NCBI GenBank assembly: GCA_019694345.1
Contig: JAIBCA010000088.1
Span: 1 to 64,000, forward strand
DNA length: 64,000 nt
Direction: 5' to 3'
DNA from: Pyrinomonadaceae bacterium
GTDB taxonomy: Bacteria > Acidobacteriota > Blastocatellia > Pyrinomonadales > Pyrinomonadaceae
This document shows, in pieces, positions 1 through 9,058 of this stretch (its first letter is position 1; each line of letters begins with the position of its first letter). The notes under the pieces are model-generated. The model saw nothing but the letters and a program-made list of their open reading frames with translations, did no database searches and was not told the DNA's origin. Both the position numbers and the translations under genes were made by a program.

Positions 1-121
1 TTGCAAATTCTTCGTCGAGGTGGATCGGGTTGTAATCGCCCGATACATCGGCAAATTTACGGACGAGTTCGTCCGTGACCTCCCGGGAGGTTGAAAATTG
101 CTGGCCTATCGATATATCCAT
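1..121 (-). CDS. MaoC-like (R)-enoyl-CoA hydratase, N-terminal part (cut by window edge)
   Basis: Only the first 40 residues are in the window. The reverse strand opens with ATG preceded by AGGA at good spacing and reads into FADVSGDYNPIHLDEEFA. This is the hot-dog-fold hydratase motif in which the Asp and His of D-x-N-P-x-H are catalytic in the MaoC/PhaJ family. The family hydrates trans-2-enoyl-CoA to (R)-3-hydroxyacyl-CoA in fatty-acid or polyester metabolism. Substrate and C-terminus cannot be judged. It lies last in a same-strand run that begins with an acyl-CoA carboxylase subunit, which fits a loose acyl-CoA theme. Confidence 0.75.
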   Translation of the reverse strand, partial: MDISIGQQFSTSREVTDELVRKFADVSGDYNPIHLDEEFA

Positions 122-238
122 AGTATTCCTGTGATCTGCAAAACAGCCGCATTTGCAGTCAAACCACCGTGTAAAATGACCTGAAACATACATCCCGCGA
201 ATCCTGCGAGTGTCGACGTCATGTGGTTACCACACAAG

Positions 239-1105
239 TCAATCGTTTTCGTCGACCGGTTCCTCGGCCATATCGGACAGAACTGAGTTTATCGCTCCTC
301 CGGCCATCGCGACGACCGCGGTCAAATACAACCAGAACATCAGTATGATCACGGCCCCGAGCGACCCGTAGGCCTTGTCGTAACTGTTGAAATAGCTGAT
401 ATAGAGCTTGAAGAGGCTCGTCAGCAGCAGCCATAGGCTGATGGCCACGAGACCGCCGGGGGTGACCCACAACCAACGCTTGTTGCGCCTGTCCGGCAAG
501 AGGTTATAGATTATCTCGCAAGCAAGCAGCATGACCGCGATTATTGATATCCATTGGATAGTGATCAAAACGAGGGGCGAAACATTTGCGATCCCGATCC
601 TCAGCGAAAGGTAACCGATCGCTTGCCAGCCGTAAAATACGATGGTGAGAGCAACGGCGGCTAGCAGAGTGACCAACAGCGTGACACCCAGCGATTCCGT
701 TTTTGTCCGCCACCAAGAACGGCGTTCCCTCAACTCGTACACGGCATTGAGAGCGTTGCGGAGAGCGTCAACGCCCGAGGACGCCGACCATAGGGCGATC
801 GCCAATCCGAGCGTGACCTTACCGCCGGAACTGTTAACAACGATCTCCTCGGCGGTCTTGCGAACCAGTTCGAACGCGGTTCCGGGCAGCACTTGGCCAA
901 GATAGGCAAATAACTCAGCCTTGAGCCCCTCAGCCGAAAAGACAAGCAGGCCGAGACCACTGATCAGAAAGAGGATCAACGGAAAGATCGAGAATGAGAA
1001 GTAAAATGCGGTCTGGGCGGCACGTCCAAAAACGTCGGTATCGATGATCTTGCCGTAGAGGCGGGCCGCGAATTGCTTCCATTGAAAATTCTGAACTGGG
1101 TTCAT
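239..1105 (-). CDS. YihY/BrkB-family inner-membrane protein
   Basis: The 288-residue protein has about six hydrophobic helices and the family's characteristic N-terminal stretch (FGRAAQTAFYFSFSIFPLI, about residues 27-45), followed by a Gly-rich turn and a Trp/Ser segment (LWSASSGVDALRNALNAVY) typical of YihY. Length is normal for the family. The acidic tail (EEPVDEND) should be cytoplasmic. The family was once annotated as ribonuclease BN, which is now considered wrong. Its real function is unresolved; transport or envelope roles have been proposed. The gene follows the LURP-one-like gene by 58 bp on the same strand. Confidence 0.88.
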   Translation of the reverse strand: MNPVQNFQWKQFAARLYGKIIDTDVFGRAAQTAFYFSFSIFPLILFLISGLGLLVFSAEGLKAELFAYLGQVLPGTAFELVRKTAEEIVVNSSGGKVTLGLAIALWSASSGVDALRNALNAVYELRERRSWWRTKTESLGVTLLVTLLAAVALTIVFYGWQAIGYLSLRIGIANVSPLVLITIQWISIIAVMLLACEIIYNLLPDRRNKRWLWVTPGGLVAISLWLLLTSLFKLYISYFNSYDKAYGSLGAVIILMFWLYLTAVVAMAGGAINSVLSDMAEEPVDEND

Positions 1106-1163
1106 AACTTTTTCAGGATAACGGCCCGGGCCTTACGAACAAGGATCGATCAAAGTGACTAGA

Positions 1164-1751
1164 CTAACCGCGCATACGCTCGAGCAGAGTCATCGTCAGA
1201 GCACCAAGTAGGACACGAACCTCGTCTTCGCCGCCGAACTGAGCGAGCGGCTCCAGTTGGAATTGTCCCTGGAACATCGCAGGCTGTTTTTTGAGTCTTG
1301 CGACGGGCGAATCGTCCATGCGGGCTATGATGTATGACGGATTGAAGAAATAGCCGGTGAACATACCGACGATCGGCAGCTCGCCGACCAGGGCATCCAT
1401 CACCTTCACCCAACCACTTTCCTCTGAGATCTTGAAGACTTGGACGTCGTTTGCATCATATACCTCATAATTTGCCTTCCATATCGAACGCATGCCGCGC
1501 CGTTTTATCGAGCCGATGCTGTTGCCTTGAGCGTCCTTGAAATTGTATTTTGCCGAAAAATCGATGACGCGATCGGCCTTGATGTTGTAGAGCAAATGCG
1601 TTTGTCCCTCATCGGCGAAGATATTGATATCTTCCTTCAGCTTGAACATCTTTTGCTTGCAATATCCGATGAGATTGCCGCTGCCGTCGCGAATATATAT
1701 CTGGCTGGCAAGGGCAAGCAATTTGAATGAAAGTTCGATTGGGTAATTCAC
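1164..1751 (-). CDS. LURP-one-related / scramblase-like beta-barrel protein
   Basis: The 195-residue soluble protein matches the LOR (LURP-one-related, phospholipid-scramblase-like) fold. It starts with paired strands (SQIYIRDGSGNLIGYCKQK) and repeats of 'D..G..IG.I.R' type (NFKDAQGNSIGSIKRRGM), and has a central hydrophobic helix (about 125-142) that is buried in the tubby-like barrel. Bacterial members have no assigned biochemical activity. It sits between alr and yihY with short gaps, so co-transcription is likely but says nothing specific about function. No signal peptide is visible. Confidence 0.72.
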   Translation of the reverse strand: MNYPIELSFKLLALASQIYIRDGSGNLIGYCKQKMFKLKEDINIFADEGQTHLLYNIKADRVIDFSAKYNFKDAQGNSIGSIKRRGMRSIWKANYEVYDANDVQVFKISEESGWVKVMDALVGELPIVGMFTGYFFNPSYIIARMDDSPVARLKKQPAMFQGQFQLEPLAQFGGEDEVRVLLGALTMTLLERMRG

Positions 1752-1820
1752 TAAACGTCCTCCAGGATTGATTTGATCATTGAAAAGTATCGCCGCTCGA
1801 CAAAAATCGGGAACAAGCTG

Positions 1821-2975
1821 TCAGACCACTTCCGGCAGCCCGATAAATTGCCTTTCGACACGGGAACTGATCCCGCATGTGATCTCATACGAGATCGTAT
1901 CGGTCGCGGCGGCGAGGTCTTCAGCGAGGATAGCACAATTCGGCGAACTGCCGATCAACTCGACGGCGGTTCCGACATCGGCGCCCTTGATGTCGGTGAC
2001 ATCGATGATCGTCCAGTCCATCGAAATTCGGCCGACGATCGGAGCCAGGGCGTCATTGACGATCACATGGCCGCGGCTCGAAAGCACCCGCGGCAGGCCG
2101 TCAGCGTAACCGACCGGGATGGTGGCGATAAGCGAATCCCGCCCAGTGACGAAGCTGCGTCCATAGCCCAGGCTCTCGCCGGCGGGGACATCTTTCAGAT
2201 GAGTTATCTCGGTTCGCATGCTCAGAACGGGCTTCAGATCGGGCTTGTCGATCCCTTTCGGTAAAACGTCGCCCCCGAGGCCGTATAGAACGCCGCCGAG
2301 ACGCACGAGGCTTTTTCGCGTCGTCGGATGGGCGATGGCAGCAGGCGAATTTGCAAGATCAACAAAACGGGGCTCGGATCCATTCGACCGAAACATAGCT
2401 TCGATCTCCGACATACGTGTCGACTGCAGGCAGGTAAACTCGTTTTGAGAAAGGTCGTCGGCAGCCGCGAAATGGGTCATCAGTGCCTCGATACGCAGAT
2501 TAGAAAGTTGTCCCGATCGCCGTGCGAACTCGGCGACGCGATCCCAGCGGATCCCGATCCGACCCATTCCGGTGTCAAATTTGAGATGGACGTCGATCAT
2601 TTCGCCGCGTTCACGGGCGGCCCGATCAAGACGCTCGGCCTGTTCGAAACTGGCGATCGCCGGCGTGATGTTGTGTTGAAAAAGCATCGCCTCCTGGCCG
2701 TGCCAAAATCCGCCGAGGCAGAGTATGCGTGAACGGATCCCGGCGTCCCGCAATTCGAGAGCCTCGGACGGCATGGCAACACCAAACCACTCGACACCCT
2801 CGGCCTCGAGCCGCCGCGAACACGCGACAGAACCGTGACCATATGCGTTCGCCTTGACGACGGCCAATATCCGGACATCTTCACCGATAAATGACCTGAC
2901 GGAGCGATAATTGAAGGCCAGAGCGTCAAGATCGGTGATCGCGGTGGTCGGGCGTTTGATTTCCTCAGGGACCAT
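1821..2975 (-). CDS. alr: alanine racemase
   Basis: This PLP enzyme interconverts L- and D-alanine for peptidoglycan. The 384-residue length is standard. Lys41 in VVKANAYGHGSV is the PLP-binding lysine of the N-terminal TIM barrel. Tyr271 in SLGYGRSF corresponds to the second catalytic base, and GYADGLPR and RISMDWTIIDVT are conserved C-terminal domain blocks. The gene lies 48 bp downstream of the carboxyltransferase gene on the same strand. The chosen start gives the usual short lead before the first barrel strand. Confidence 0.96.
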   Translation of the reverse strand: MVPEEIKRPTTAITDLDALAFNYRSVRSFIGEDVRILAVVKANAYGHGSVACSRRLEAEGVEWFGVAMPSEALELRDAGIRSRILCLGGFWHGQEAMLFQHNITPAIASFEQAERLDRAARERGEMIDVHLKFDTGMGRIGIRWDRVAEFARRSGQLSNLRIEALMTHFAAADDLSQNEFTCLQSTRMSEIEAMFRSNGSEPRFVDLANSPAAIAHPTTRKSLVRLGGVLYGLGGDVLPKGIDKPDLKPVLSMRTEITHLKDVPAGESLGYGRSFVTGRDSLIATIPVGYADGLPRVLSSRGHVIVNDALAPIVGRISMDWTIIDVTDIKGADVGTAVELIGSSPNCAILAEDLAAATDTISYEITCGISSRVERQFIGLPEVV

Positions 2976-3023
2976 TGCTCAACAAGAGGCCGGCCGCCAA
3001 GAAGTGACGGCCGACGAACGACA

Positions 3024-4580
3024 TCAAAGCGGGATATTTCCGTGCTTTCTCGGCGGATTGGAATCGCGTTTGTTCTTCAACAGGGAAAGGGCCCGAATGA
3101 GCTTGGGCCGGGTAATTTTGGGCTCGATCACCTCATCGACAAACCCACGTTCGGCGGCCACGTAAGGATTGGCGAACTTGTCTTCGAACTCGGCGATCTT
3201 GTTCTGGCGATACGCCTCGTCATTCTCGGCTATCTCGCGTCGAAATAGTACGCCAACCGCACCCTCAGCTCCCATAACAGCGATCTCGGCGGTCGGATAG
3301 GCAAAGTTGATATCCGTGCGGATATGCTTTGACGCCATGACGCAGTATGCTCCGCCGTAAGCCTTTCGGGTGATCACGGTGATCTTTGGGACGGTCGCTT
3401 CGGCAAATGCGTACAAAAGCTTGGCCCCGTGGCGGATGATGCCAAAATGCTCCTGATTGACACCCGGAAGGAATCCCGGGACATCCTCAAAAGTGATCAG
3501 CGGGATGTTAAAGCAATCGCAAAAGCGTACGAATCTCGCTGCCTTTACCGACGCGTCGATATCGAGAACGCCAGCCAGAAACGCCGGCTGATTTGCGACG
3601 ATGCCGACCGACATGCCGCCTAAACGAGCGAAACCGATCACGATATTCTGCGCGTAATGTTCCTGGATCTCGAAGAAGTAACCGTCATCGACGACGTTGT
3701 GAATGATGTCGCGGATATCGTATGGCTGATTAGACGATTCCGGCACGATCGAATTGAGCTTTTCTTCAACCCGCCCGGCAGGGTCGGACGTCGGAACGAA
3801 GGGCGGGTCGTCCATGTTGTTCGACGGAATGAATGAGAGAAGTTCTCTGGTGATCTGAAGGCAATGCTCGTCGGACTCGGCGGCAAAATGGGCGACGCCG
3901 GAGCGTGCATTGTGAGTCATCGCTCCGCCAAGCTCATCCTTCGTAACGTCCTCGTGGGTGACTGTCTTAATGACGTCCGGGCCCGTGATGAACATGTACG
4001 AAGTGTCCTTTACCATCACGTTAAAGTCCGTGATCGCCGGCGAATATACAGCACCGCCGGCACAGGGCCCCATTATGCAGCTGATCTGCGGAACAACGCC
4101 GCTCGCGAGAGTGTTTCGCAAAAAAATGTCGGCATAACCTCCGAGGCTGACGACGCCTTCCTGAATGCGGGCCCCGCCTGAATCATTGAGGCCGACTACC
4201 GGTGCACCGGTTTTCATCGCAAGATCCATTATCTTGCAGATCTTTTCGGCGTGTGTCTCTGACAAGGAGCCGCCAAAGACGGTAAAATCCTGAGCAAAAA
4301 CGAACACTTCGCGGCCATTGACCAGGCCGTGGCCCGTAATAACGCCGTCACCGGGAAACTGTTGCTGTTCGAGCCCGAAATCGTGCGAGCGGTGAGCGAC
4401 GAACTTGTCGAACTCCTCAAATGTTCCCTCATCCAGAAAGAAGTCGATGCGTTCACGGGCGGTCATCTTACCGGATGAACGCTGCTTTTCGAGACGCTTT
4501 GCGCCTCCGCCGAGTTCCGCAGCGGAAGATCTCTCTTTAAGTAATTCGAGTCGGTTTTTCAACATCGATTCAGGCTTCAT
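3024..4580 (-). CDS. acyl-CoA carboxylase carboxyltransferase (PccB/MmdA type)
   Basis: The 518-residue protein has both crotonase-like carboxyltransferase halves in one chain, as in propionyl-/methylmalonyl-CoA carboxylase beta subunits. The N-half carries [17 protein letters not shown] and [16 protein letters not shown] (acyl-CoA pocket), and [19 protein letters not shown] follows. The C-half carries the biotin-side motif [12 protein letters not shown] and the Ala-Glu pair in [14 protein letters not shown]. It transfers CO2 from carboxybiotin to an acyl-CoA; propionyl-CoA is likely but unproven. No biotin carboxylase or carrier gene is adjacent. It is separate from the AccA-type subunit at 40156-40980. 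Confidence 0.93.
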   Translation of the reverse strand: MKPESMLKNRLELLKERSSAAELGGGAKRLEKQRSSGKMTARERIDFFLDEGTFEEFDKFVAHRSHDFGLEQQQFPGDGVITGHGLVNGREVFVFAQDFTVFGGSLSETHAEKICKIMDLAMKTGAPVVGLNDSGGARIQEGVVSLGGYADIFLRNTLASGVVPQISCIMGPCAGGAVYSPAITDFNVMVKDTSYMFITGPDVIKTVTHEDVTKDELGGAMTHNARSGVAHFAAESDEHCLQITRELLSFIPSNNMDDPPFVPTSDPAGRVEEKLNSIVPESSNQPYDIRDIIHNVVDDGYFFEIQEHYAQNIVIGFARLGGMSVGIVANQPAFLAGVLDIDASVKAARFVRFCDCFNIPLITFEDVPGFLPGVNQEHFGIIRHGAKLLYAFAEATVPKITVITRKAYGGAYCVMASKHIRTDINFAYPTAEIAVMGAEGAVGVLFRREIAENDEAYRQNKIAEFEDKFANPYVAAERGFVDEVIEPKITRPKLIRALSLLKNKRDSNPPRKHGNIPL

Positions 4581-4715
4581 AAGAGATTAGTCTAGCCACT
4601 TTAGCTCAATTTTCAAAACCCTAGCCACATGTTCATGACGGCGGTTCGCAAACTTTCGCGGAATCGGTGGAAGGTTTCCAAATTGCCGCAATATCTGTTA
4701 AAACTTAGTTGCCAT

Positions 4716-5543
4716 ATGGAAGAATTGCCGAAGATCACCAGTCGTGACAACCAACGGCTGGTCAGCGCCCGAAAGGCCCGCGACCACCACATCTCTGGCA
4801 AGATATTTATCGAAGGCAAGCGGCTGGCCGCTGAGGCACTTCGTTCCGGTGTCCCAATTTCGGAATGCTTCGTTTCCGAGAGATTTGTCATGTCGGACGA
4901 AAATTCTCAGTTCATAAGTGAACTGTCGGCTTCGTCCAGATTTACGTTCGAGTTGCCGGACCGTGTTTTTCAGACTATCGCCGCGACAGAACATTCACAG
5001 GGCGTGATATTGATATCGGAAAGACCCGAGCAAGGTGCGTCAGGTATCGAGTCGAGGCTTGCTGATGGCAGCCGACTCCCGATCGTCGTTCTGTTATATC
5101 ACATCAATAATCCGTCGAACCTCGGAGCGGTTCTGCGAACGGCCGAGGCCGCAGGCGTAGCCGGCATCATCGTTACCAAGCACTCGGCCGATGTTTATTC
5201 GCCAAAATCGATAAGGTCGTCGATGGGGTCAGCCTTCCGAATGGCAATATGGGACGATGTTGAGTTTGAAAATGCCGTGAAGTGGGCCGGAACACGAGGC
5301 CTCCTCTCGACAGCCACGGCAGCCTCTGCCGAGGCGGTTCACACCGAAGTTGACTGGAGCGTTCCTCGATTGCTGATATTTGGGTCAGAAGCTCACGGCC
5401 TTAAGGGGATCGATCTCGGGCCAGAGGCCGAACGGGTCAAGATAGATATAAAACCGCCGGTCGAAAGTCTGAATCTGGCGGTTTCGGCCGGCATCATCCT
5501 ATTTGAGGCTAAGCGGCGATTCGACTTGAAACACACTACTTAG
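4716..5543 (+). CDS. TrmH/SpoU-family RNA 2'-O-methyltransferase
   Basis: This SAM-dependent SPOUT-fold enzyme is expected to 2'-O-methylate rRNA or tRNA. The N-terminal substrate-binding domain begins ITSRDNQRLVSARKARD and FIEGKRLAAEAL. The C-terminal knot has motif 1 NLGAVLRTAEAAGVAGII, motif 2 LLIFGSEAHGL and motif 3 ESLNLAVSAGIILFEAKRR. I start at the ATG at 4716 (275 residues) because the family begins just before 'ITSRDN'; an upstream ATG at 4629 would add 29 atypical residues. It is divergent from the carboxyltransferase gene, and its 3' end overlaps the convergent phosphatase gene by 8 bp. The modified nucleotide is not predictable. Confidence 0.88.
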   Translation: MEELPKITSRDNQRLVSARKARDHHISGKIFIEGKRLAAEALRSGVPISECFVSERFVMSDENSQFISELSASSRFTFELPDRVFQTIAATEHSQGVILISERPEQGASGIESRLADGSRLPIVVLLYHINNPSNLGAVLRTAEAAGVAGIIVTKHSADVYSPKSIRSSMGSAFRMAIWDDVEFENAVKWAGTRGLLSTATAASAEAVHTEVDWSVPRLLIFGSEAHGLKGIDLGPEAERVKIDIKPPVESLNLAVSAGIILFEAKRRFDLKHTT

Positions 5544-7305
5544 GCCGATCTGCCTTAACATTCGCGTCTGCACCCGGGCTCGCCGGCTTCATCGCGTCAA
5601 TGTCCTTCTTCAAATTACGCTGAGTTTGCGGATCATTGGTAACCGCAAGTGCAAGCATGATCTCGGTCGAAACCGTCGCCCTATTCACCGGATCGGCCGT
5701 TGCGAGTTTGTCCTTCGCCTGGACCAAAGCCTCTCGGCCCTTCATAAAGTCACCGGTCAATAGGTAAGCTCGCCCCATCAAATAAAGACCTTCGCAATCG
5801 GACGGCGGCGTTCCGGCCTTTGCGATGTAGGCGGCAGGGTCGGCATCGACCAAGCGACGGCCTTTTTCGAAAGTACTCAACGGAATATTATCCGATTGCA
5901 TCTGCGTCGGCGCCGGGAGGTCGACGGACTGCGGTTTGGGGACCAGAAAGAAATGATAGGCGATAAGGCCGATAACAGAACCGACCAGCAAAAGCCCGAC
6001 CGAAGCCGCAATGCGTCCGAGGGAGCCGGATGATCCCGAGTCAGCATTGTCTGATCCGGCACCGAAGATGTTCAACTCGGCCGGGGCAGCAGCCGGCGTG
6101 TCCGGGCCGTCGCCGATCTCGGGATTGGCCGAAAGTGCACTTTCGCCCCCGACAACGTGAGCGAACGGGCCGAGCGCCGCCGCAACCTCAACGGGCTCGC
6201 CCACGGCGACTTCCATCGTGTCGGCGGGGAGCTGTTCGTCCGATACGATATCGTTCATCGACCGCTCGGTTTGGTCAATTAGTTGAGAGATCTCGGCGGC
6301 ATCTTCGTTCGAATGAGGCATCTCGTGGGCCGGGACATCGACATTAAAGACGTCGGGTTCTGCAAAGGTCTCAGGCGGCAAACGTAATTCAGCCGTGTCG
6401 AGCTCGAGTAACTCGTCGTCTTCGTCGCTTTCCGGGCCCGGTGCGGCCGCGAAGGCCGGGCGTGAAGATGCGACGGTTTGAAGTTCGTCGTCCAACAAAG
6501 CCTCGTCGTGGAGCGGGCCGACTTCGATGGGCTGAGTTCGTTCCATCGAGAGATCGTCCGCTATCCCTGAGACATTGACGATCACGGCTGTCAGATTGTC
6601 CTCGGCACCGCGTTCAAAACAAAGGTCCTTGATCCTGGCACATATCGCGGCCGGGGCTTCGGGCTCAAGCAGCAGGCCGCCAAGCTCCTTATCGCCGATA
6701 TGCCGAGTGACGCCGTCAGAGCAAAGCAAAAATCTTGAATCGCGGTCGATAAGCATGGTCTTGAGATCGACGATCACGGTCGATTCAGCACCGAGAGCCC
6801 GGCTGATGATATTCTTGCCGGGATGGTGTTCAGCCTGTTCCTCGGTCATGCGGCCCGCCCTGACTTCCTCGCCGACCATCGAGTGATCGTCGGTCTCGCG
6901 GTGCAGCGTGCCCTCGGCGTCGAGCCGGTAGAGGCGCGAATCGCCAACATGGCCGATCGTTGCGATATTGCGGTCAATATGAAGGGCAACGACAGTCGTC
7001 GCCATTTGCGACAACTGCGAGAGTTCGTTCGACATCTGGAAGATGGCCGCATTTGCCTGTTCGAGAGCCCGCCGCATCACATCTTCGGGGTCGTCCTTCG
7101 GGGAAATGTTGGTAAACGCTTCGCCAAGGATCTCCACCGCCATTTGGGAAGCCACCTCGCCGGCCTGGGCACCGCCGACGCCGTCGGCAACGGCGAAAAT
7201 GCCGCACTCGGGGATCTCAAGGAACGAATCCTCATTCTGAGGCCGCTTTTCGCTGAGGCCACGGTCACTGATCGATGCTGATTCGAGGCGAGTATTCTCT
7301 GTCAT
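5536..7305 (-). CDS. membrane-anchored PP2C-type Ser/Thr phosphatase (PstP-like)
   Basis: Residues 1-247 form a bacterial PP2C domain with metal-binding motifs RPQNEDS, VADGVGG, GHVGDSRLYR, LCSDGVTRHI and GAEDNLTAVIV. A long acidic, low-complexity linker (about 250-430) leads to one transmembrane helix (about 431-454). The roughly 135-residue exported tail contains a helical, TPR-like section (CEGLYLMGRAYLLTGDFMKGREAL). It should remove phosphate from Ser/Thr-phosphorylated proteins, probably the targets of the kinase at 17880. It is the last gene of the FHA-PBP-RodA operon, following rodA by 43 bp. The layout resembles actinobacterial PstP, but PstP has a short tail rather than a TPR-like one. 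Confidence 0.9.
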   Translation of the reverse strand: MTENTRLESASISDRGLSEKRPQNEDSFLEIPECGIFAVADGVGGAQAGEVASQMAVEILGEAFTNISPKDDPEDVMRRALEQANAAIFQMSNELSQLSQMATTVVALHIDRNIATIGHVGDSRLYRLDAEGTLHRETDDHSMVGEEVRAGRMTEEQAEHHPGKNIISRALGAESTVIVDLKTMLIDRDSRFLLCSDGVTRHIGDKELGGLLLEPEAPAAICARIKDLCFERGAEDNLTAVIVNVSGIADDLSMERTQPIEVGPLHDEALLDDELQTVASSRPAFAAAPGPESDEDDELLELDTAELRLPPETFAEPDVFNVDVPAHEMPHSNEDAAEISQLIDQTERSMNDIVSDEQLPADTMEVAVGEPVEVAAALGPFAHVVGGESALSANPEIGDGPDTPAAAPAELNIFGAGSDNADSGSSGSLGRIAASVGLLLVGSVIGLIAYHFFLVPKPQSVDLPAPTQMQSDNIPLSTFEKGRRLVDADPAAYIAKAGTPPSDCEGLYLMGRAYLLTGDFMKGREALVQAKDKLATADPVNRATVSTEIMLALAVTNDPQTQRNLKKDIDAMKPASPGADANVKADRPK

Positions 7306-7348
7306 TTCGTCGTTTCTCCGTTAAATGGAAGTGGCTAAACTCTACAAT

Positions 7349-9043
7349 CTATTGAGGGTTAACTGTTTCCGGCAAAGTGCGCGGGTCAAACTCGTCACGC
7401 CGTCGATCCAGCGAGTTCCTGTGCGAGAATGCCAGCAACATTCCCAGCATCGCAAAACTCGTGATCAGACTAAATCCGCCGTGACTAACGAACGGCAGCG
7501 TGATGCCCGTCATCGGCAACGCCCTCGTAATGCCGCCGATGTTGACCAGAGCCTGAAATCCAATAAATGCCGAAAGCCCGACCGCGCATAATTTGCTGAA
7601 CATATCGCGGGAATCGCGTGCGGTCCTAATGCCGGCGGTCACGAAAACAATTAGGGCAAAGGTTACCAACAAACCCCCGAAAAGTCCAAGTTCTTCGGCA
7701 AGCGCCGCAAATATGTAGTCTGAATCAGCGACCGGTATCAACTCGGGATACCCGAGGCCCAAACCCCTGCCGGTAGTGCCCCCCGAGGCGAGTCCGAATG
7801 TCGCCTGAGCGGGCTGAAACGCCAGTATGTCGAACCACGCATCGACATTGATGGTTCGCTGCAGATCGGGATCCTCGGCAAGCATTTGCGGCAGATTCGG
7901 GTCCTTTTCGACGAGCTTTTTATAATATTCGTCATAATCCTGCTTCCACCACGATGTCTCGGGCGTCGGCGGATCAAAACCGTCCAGCCAAAGGTGAAAG
8001 CGCTGTTGAATTCGATTCGGCAGGATAAGTTTGACGGGAGCGGCGAGCGTCGGCAGCAACGGTATCTTTTCCTGTGTCTTCGGCGGCAATGCCCCAACGA
8101 CAAGTACCGCGACTATCAGCAAAACGCTGCCGACGAGCACAAATCTCTGCGAAAATCGCCGTACCGCGACCAAATAGAGCGTCGCATAAACCGAACTGAA
8201 GACCATCATTTGCCCGAAATCCTTCAGTACAAAGAACGGGACGAACGGCAGGGCCGCCATGAATACCAGCGGAACGACGTCCTTGGCCCGCGGTATTCCC
8301 CAATAGGTGCGGGCGAGATTGCGGTACAAGACCGCCAAAATGGCGGCGAAGCCAATGAGAAAGGGAACTTTGGCCGGTTCCCACGGTGTCATGTTCCCAA
8401 CCTTGCCGGCCCTCGACGTGATCGCGGCAAAGATCAGCGGGACAAGGGTCAACAGCACGATGAGAAATCCGTTATTTTGAAGAAACGCGATCACCTTGTC
8501 CCGCCGCATCAAAATGAATGCAACAAGCATCCCAAAGATGCCGAGCAGCGGGTTGACCGTGTTGCCCGAAAGCAAAACGCCCTTCAGGTCGTCGTCCGCC
8601 GGACGAGGCGTCTCCTCAGACAGGTCGACCGGCGAAGGCGGCGTAGCTGGCAGACCCATCATCTGTTTTTTTTCCGCCGAATAGTTTTCCTGAATGTAGT
8701 GGAGCTGTTGAGTGCGGAGCTTTAACTGACGGGCCTCCGCCTTATCCTTTCGCGAAGTGTATTCCGGATCGCTGAACAGACGGTACTGAACGGTCAAGCC
8801 GATCGAGAAAAGCAGGACCGCGGATGTATATAAGGTCCAATTGCCATCAAACCTAACCAAACGCTTTAATATAATAGGGATAAATGCAAGCAATAAAAGG
8901 AGTAACAGGTTGCGGCCAGCCGTTGCCATTGAAGTGTCATAGCCGCGGATCAGAGCTCCGTAATGAATGGAATAGTGCGAGATCGCCGTCAGAATGACGA
9001 TCAATATCAGGATAAAGACATGTGATGACGTTCGGTTCTTCAA
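7349..9043 (-). CDS. RodA/FtsW/SpoVE-family peptidoglycan glycosyltransferase
   Basis: This SEDS-family polytopic protein polymerises lipid II into glycan strands with a partner class B PBP. The C-terminal signature RALPMTGITLPFVSHGGFSL is diagnostic. At 564 residues it is much longer than usual (about 370-420). The excess includes a hydrophilic, Pro/Glu-rich loop around residues 77-150 and another charged loop (HLWLDGFDPPTPETSWWKQ onwards) in the large extracytoplasmic region. It lies 15 bp after the PBP gene. Whether it serves elongation (RodA) or division (FtsW) cannot be decided from sequence, but the neighbours resemble the actinobacterial rodA-pbpA pair. Confidence 0.93.
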   Translation of the reverse strand: MKNRTSSHVFILILIVILTAISHYSIHYGALIRGYDTSMATAGRNLLLLLLLAFIPIILKRLVRFDGNWTLYTSAVLLFSIGLTVQYRLFSDPEYTSRKDKAEARQLKLRTQQLHYIQENYSAEKKQMMGLPATPPSPVDLSEETPRPADDDLKGVLLSGNTVNPLLGIFGMLVAFILMRRDKVIAFLQNNGFLIVLLTLVPLIFAAITSRAGKVGNMTPWEPAKVPFLIGFAAILAVLYRNLARTYWGIPRAKDVVPLVFMAALPFVPFFVLKDFGQMMVFSSVYATLYLVAVRRFSQRFVLVGSVLLIVAVLVVGALPPKTQEKIPLLPTLAAPVKLILPNRIQQRFHLWLDGFDPPTPETSWWKQDYDEYYKKLVEKDPNLPQMLAEDPDLQRTINVDAWFDILAFQPAQATFGLASGGTTGRGLGLGYPELIPVADSDYIFAALAEELGLFGGLLVTFALIVFVTAGIRTARDSRDMFSKLCAVGLSAFIGFQALVNIGGITRALPMTGITLPFVSHGGFSLITSFAMLGMLLAFSHRNSLDRRRDEFDPRTLPETVNPQ

Positions 9044-9058
9044 AATAAAAATTTCCCG

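Noticed and set aside
7886-8725. Open frame of 279 codons on the plus strand
   Set aside because: It lies opposite the SEDS gene and encodes a highly basic, low-complexity sequence with no ribosome-binding site or homology signs.
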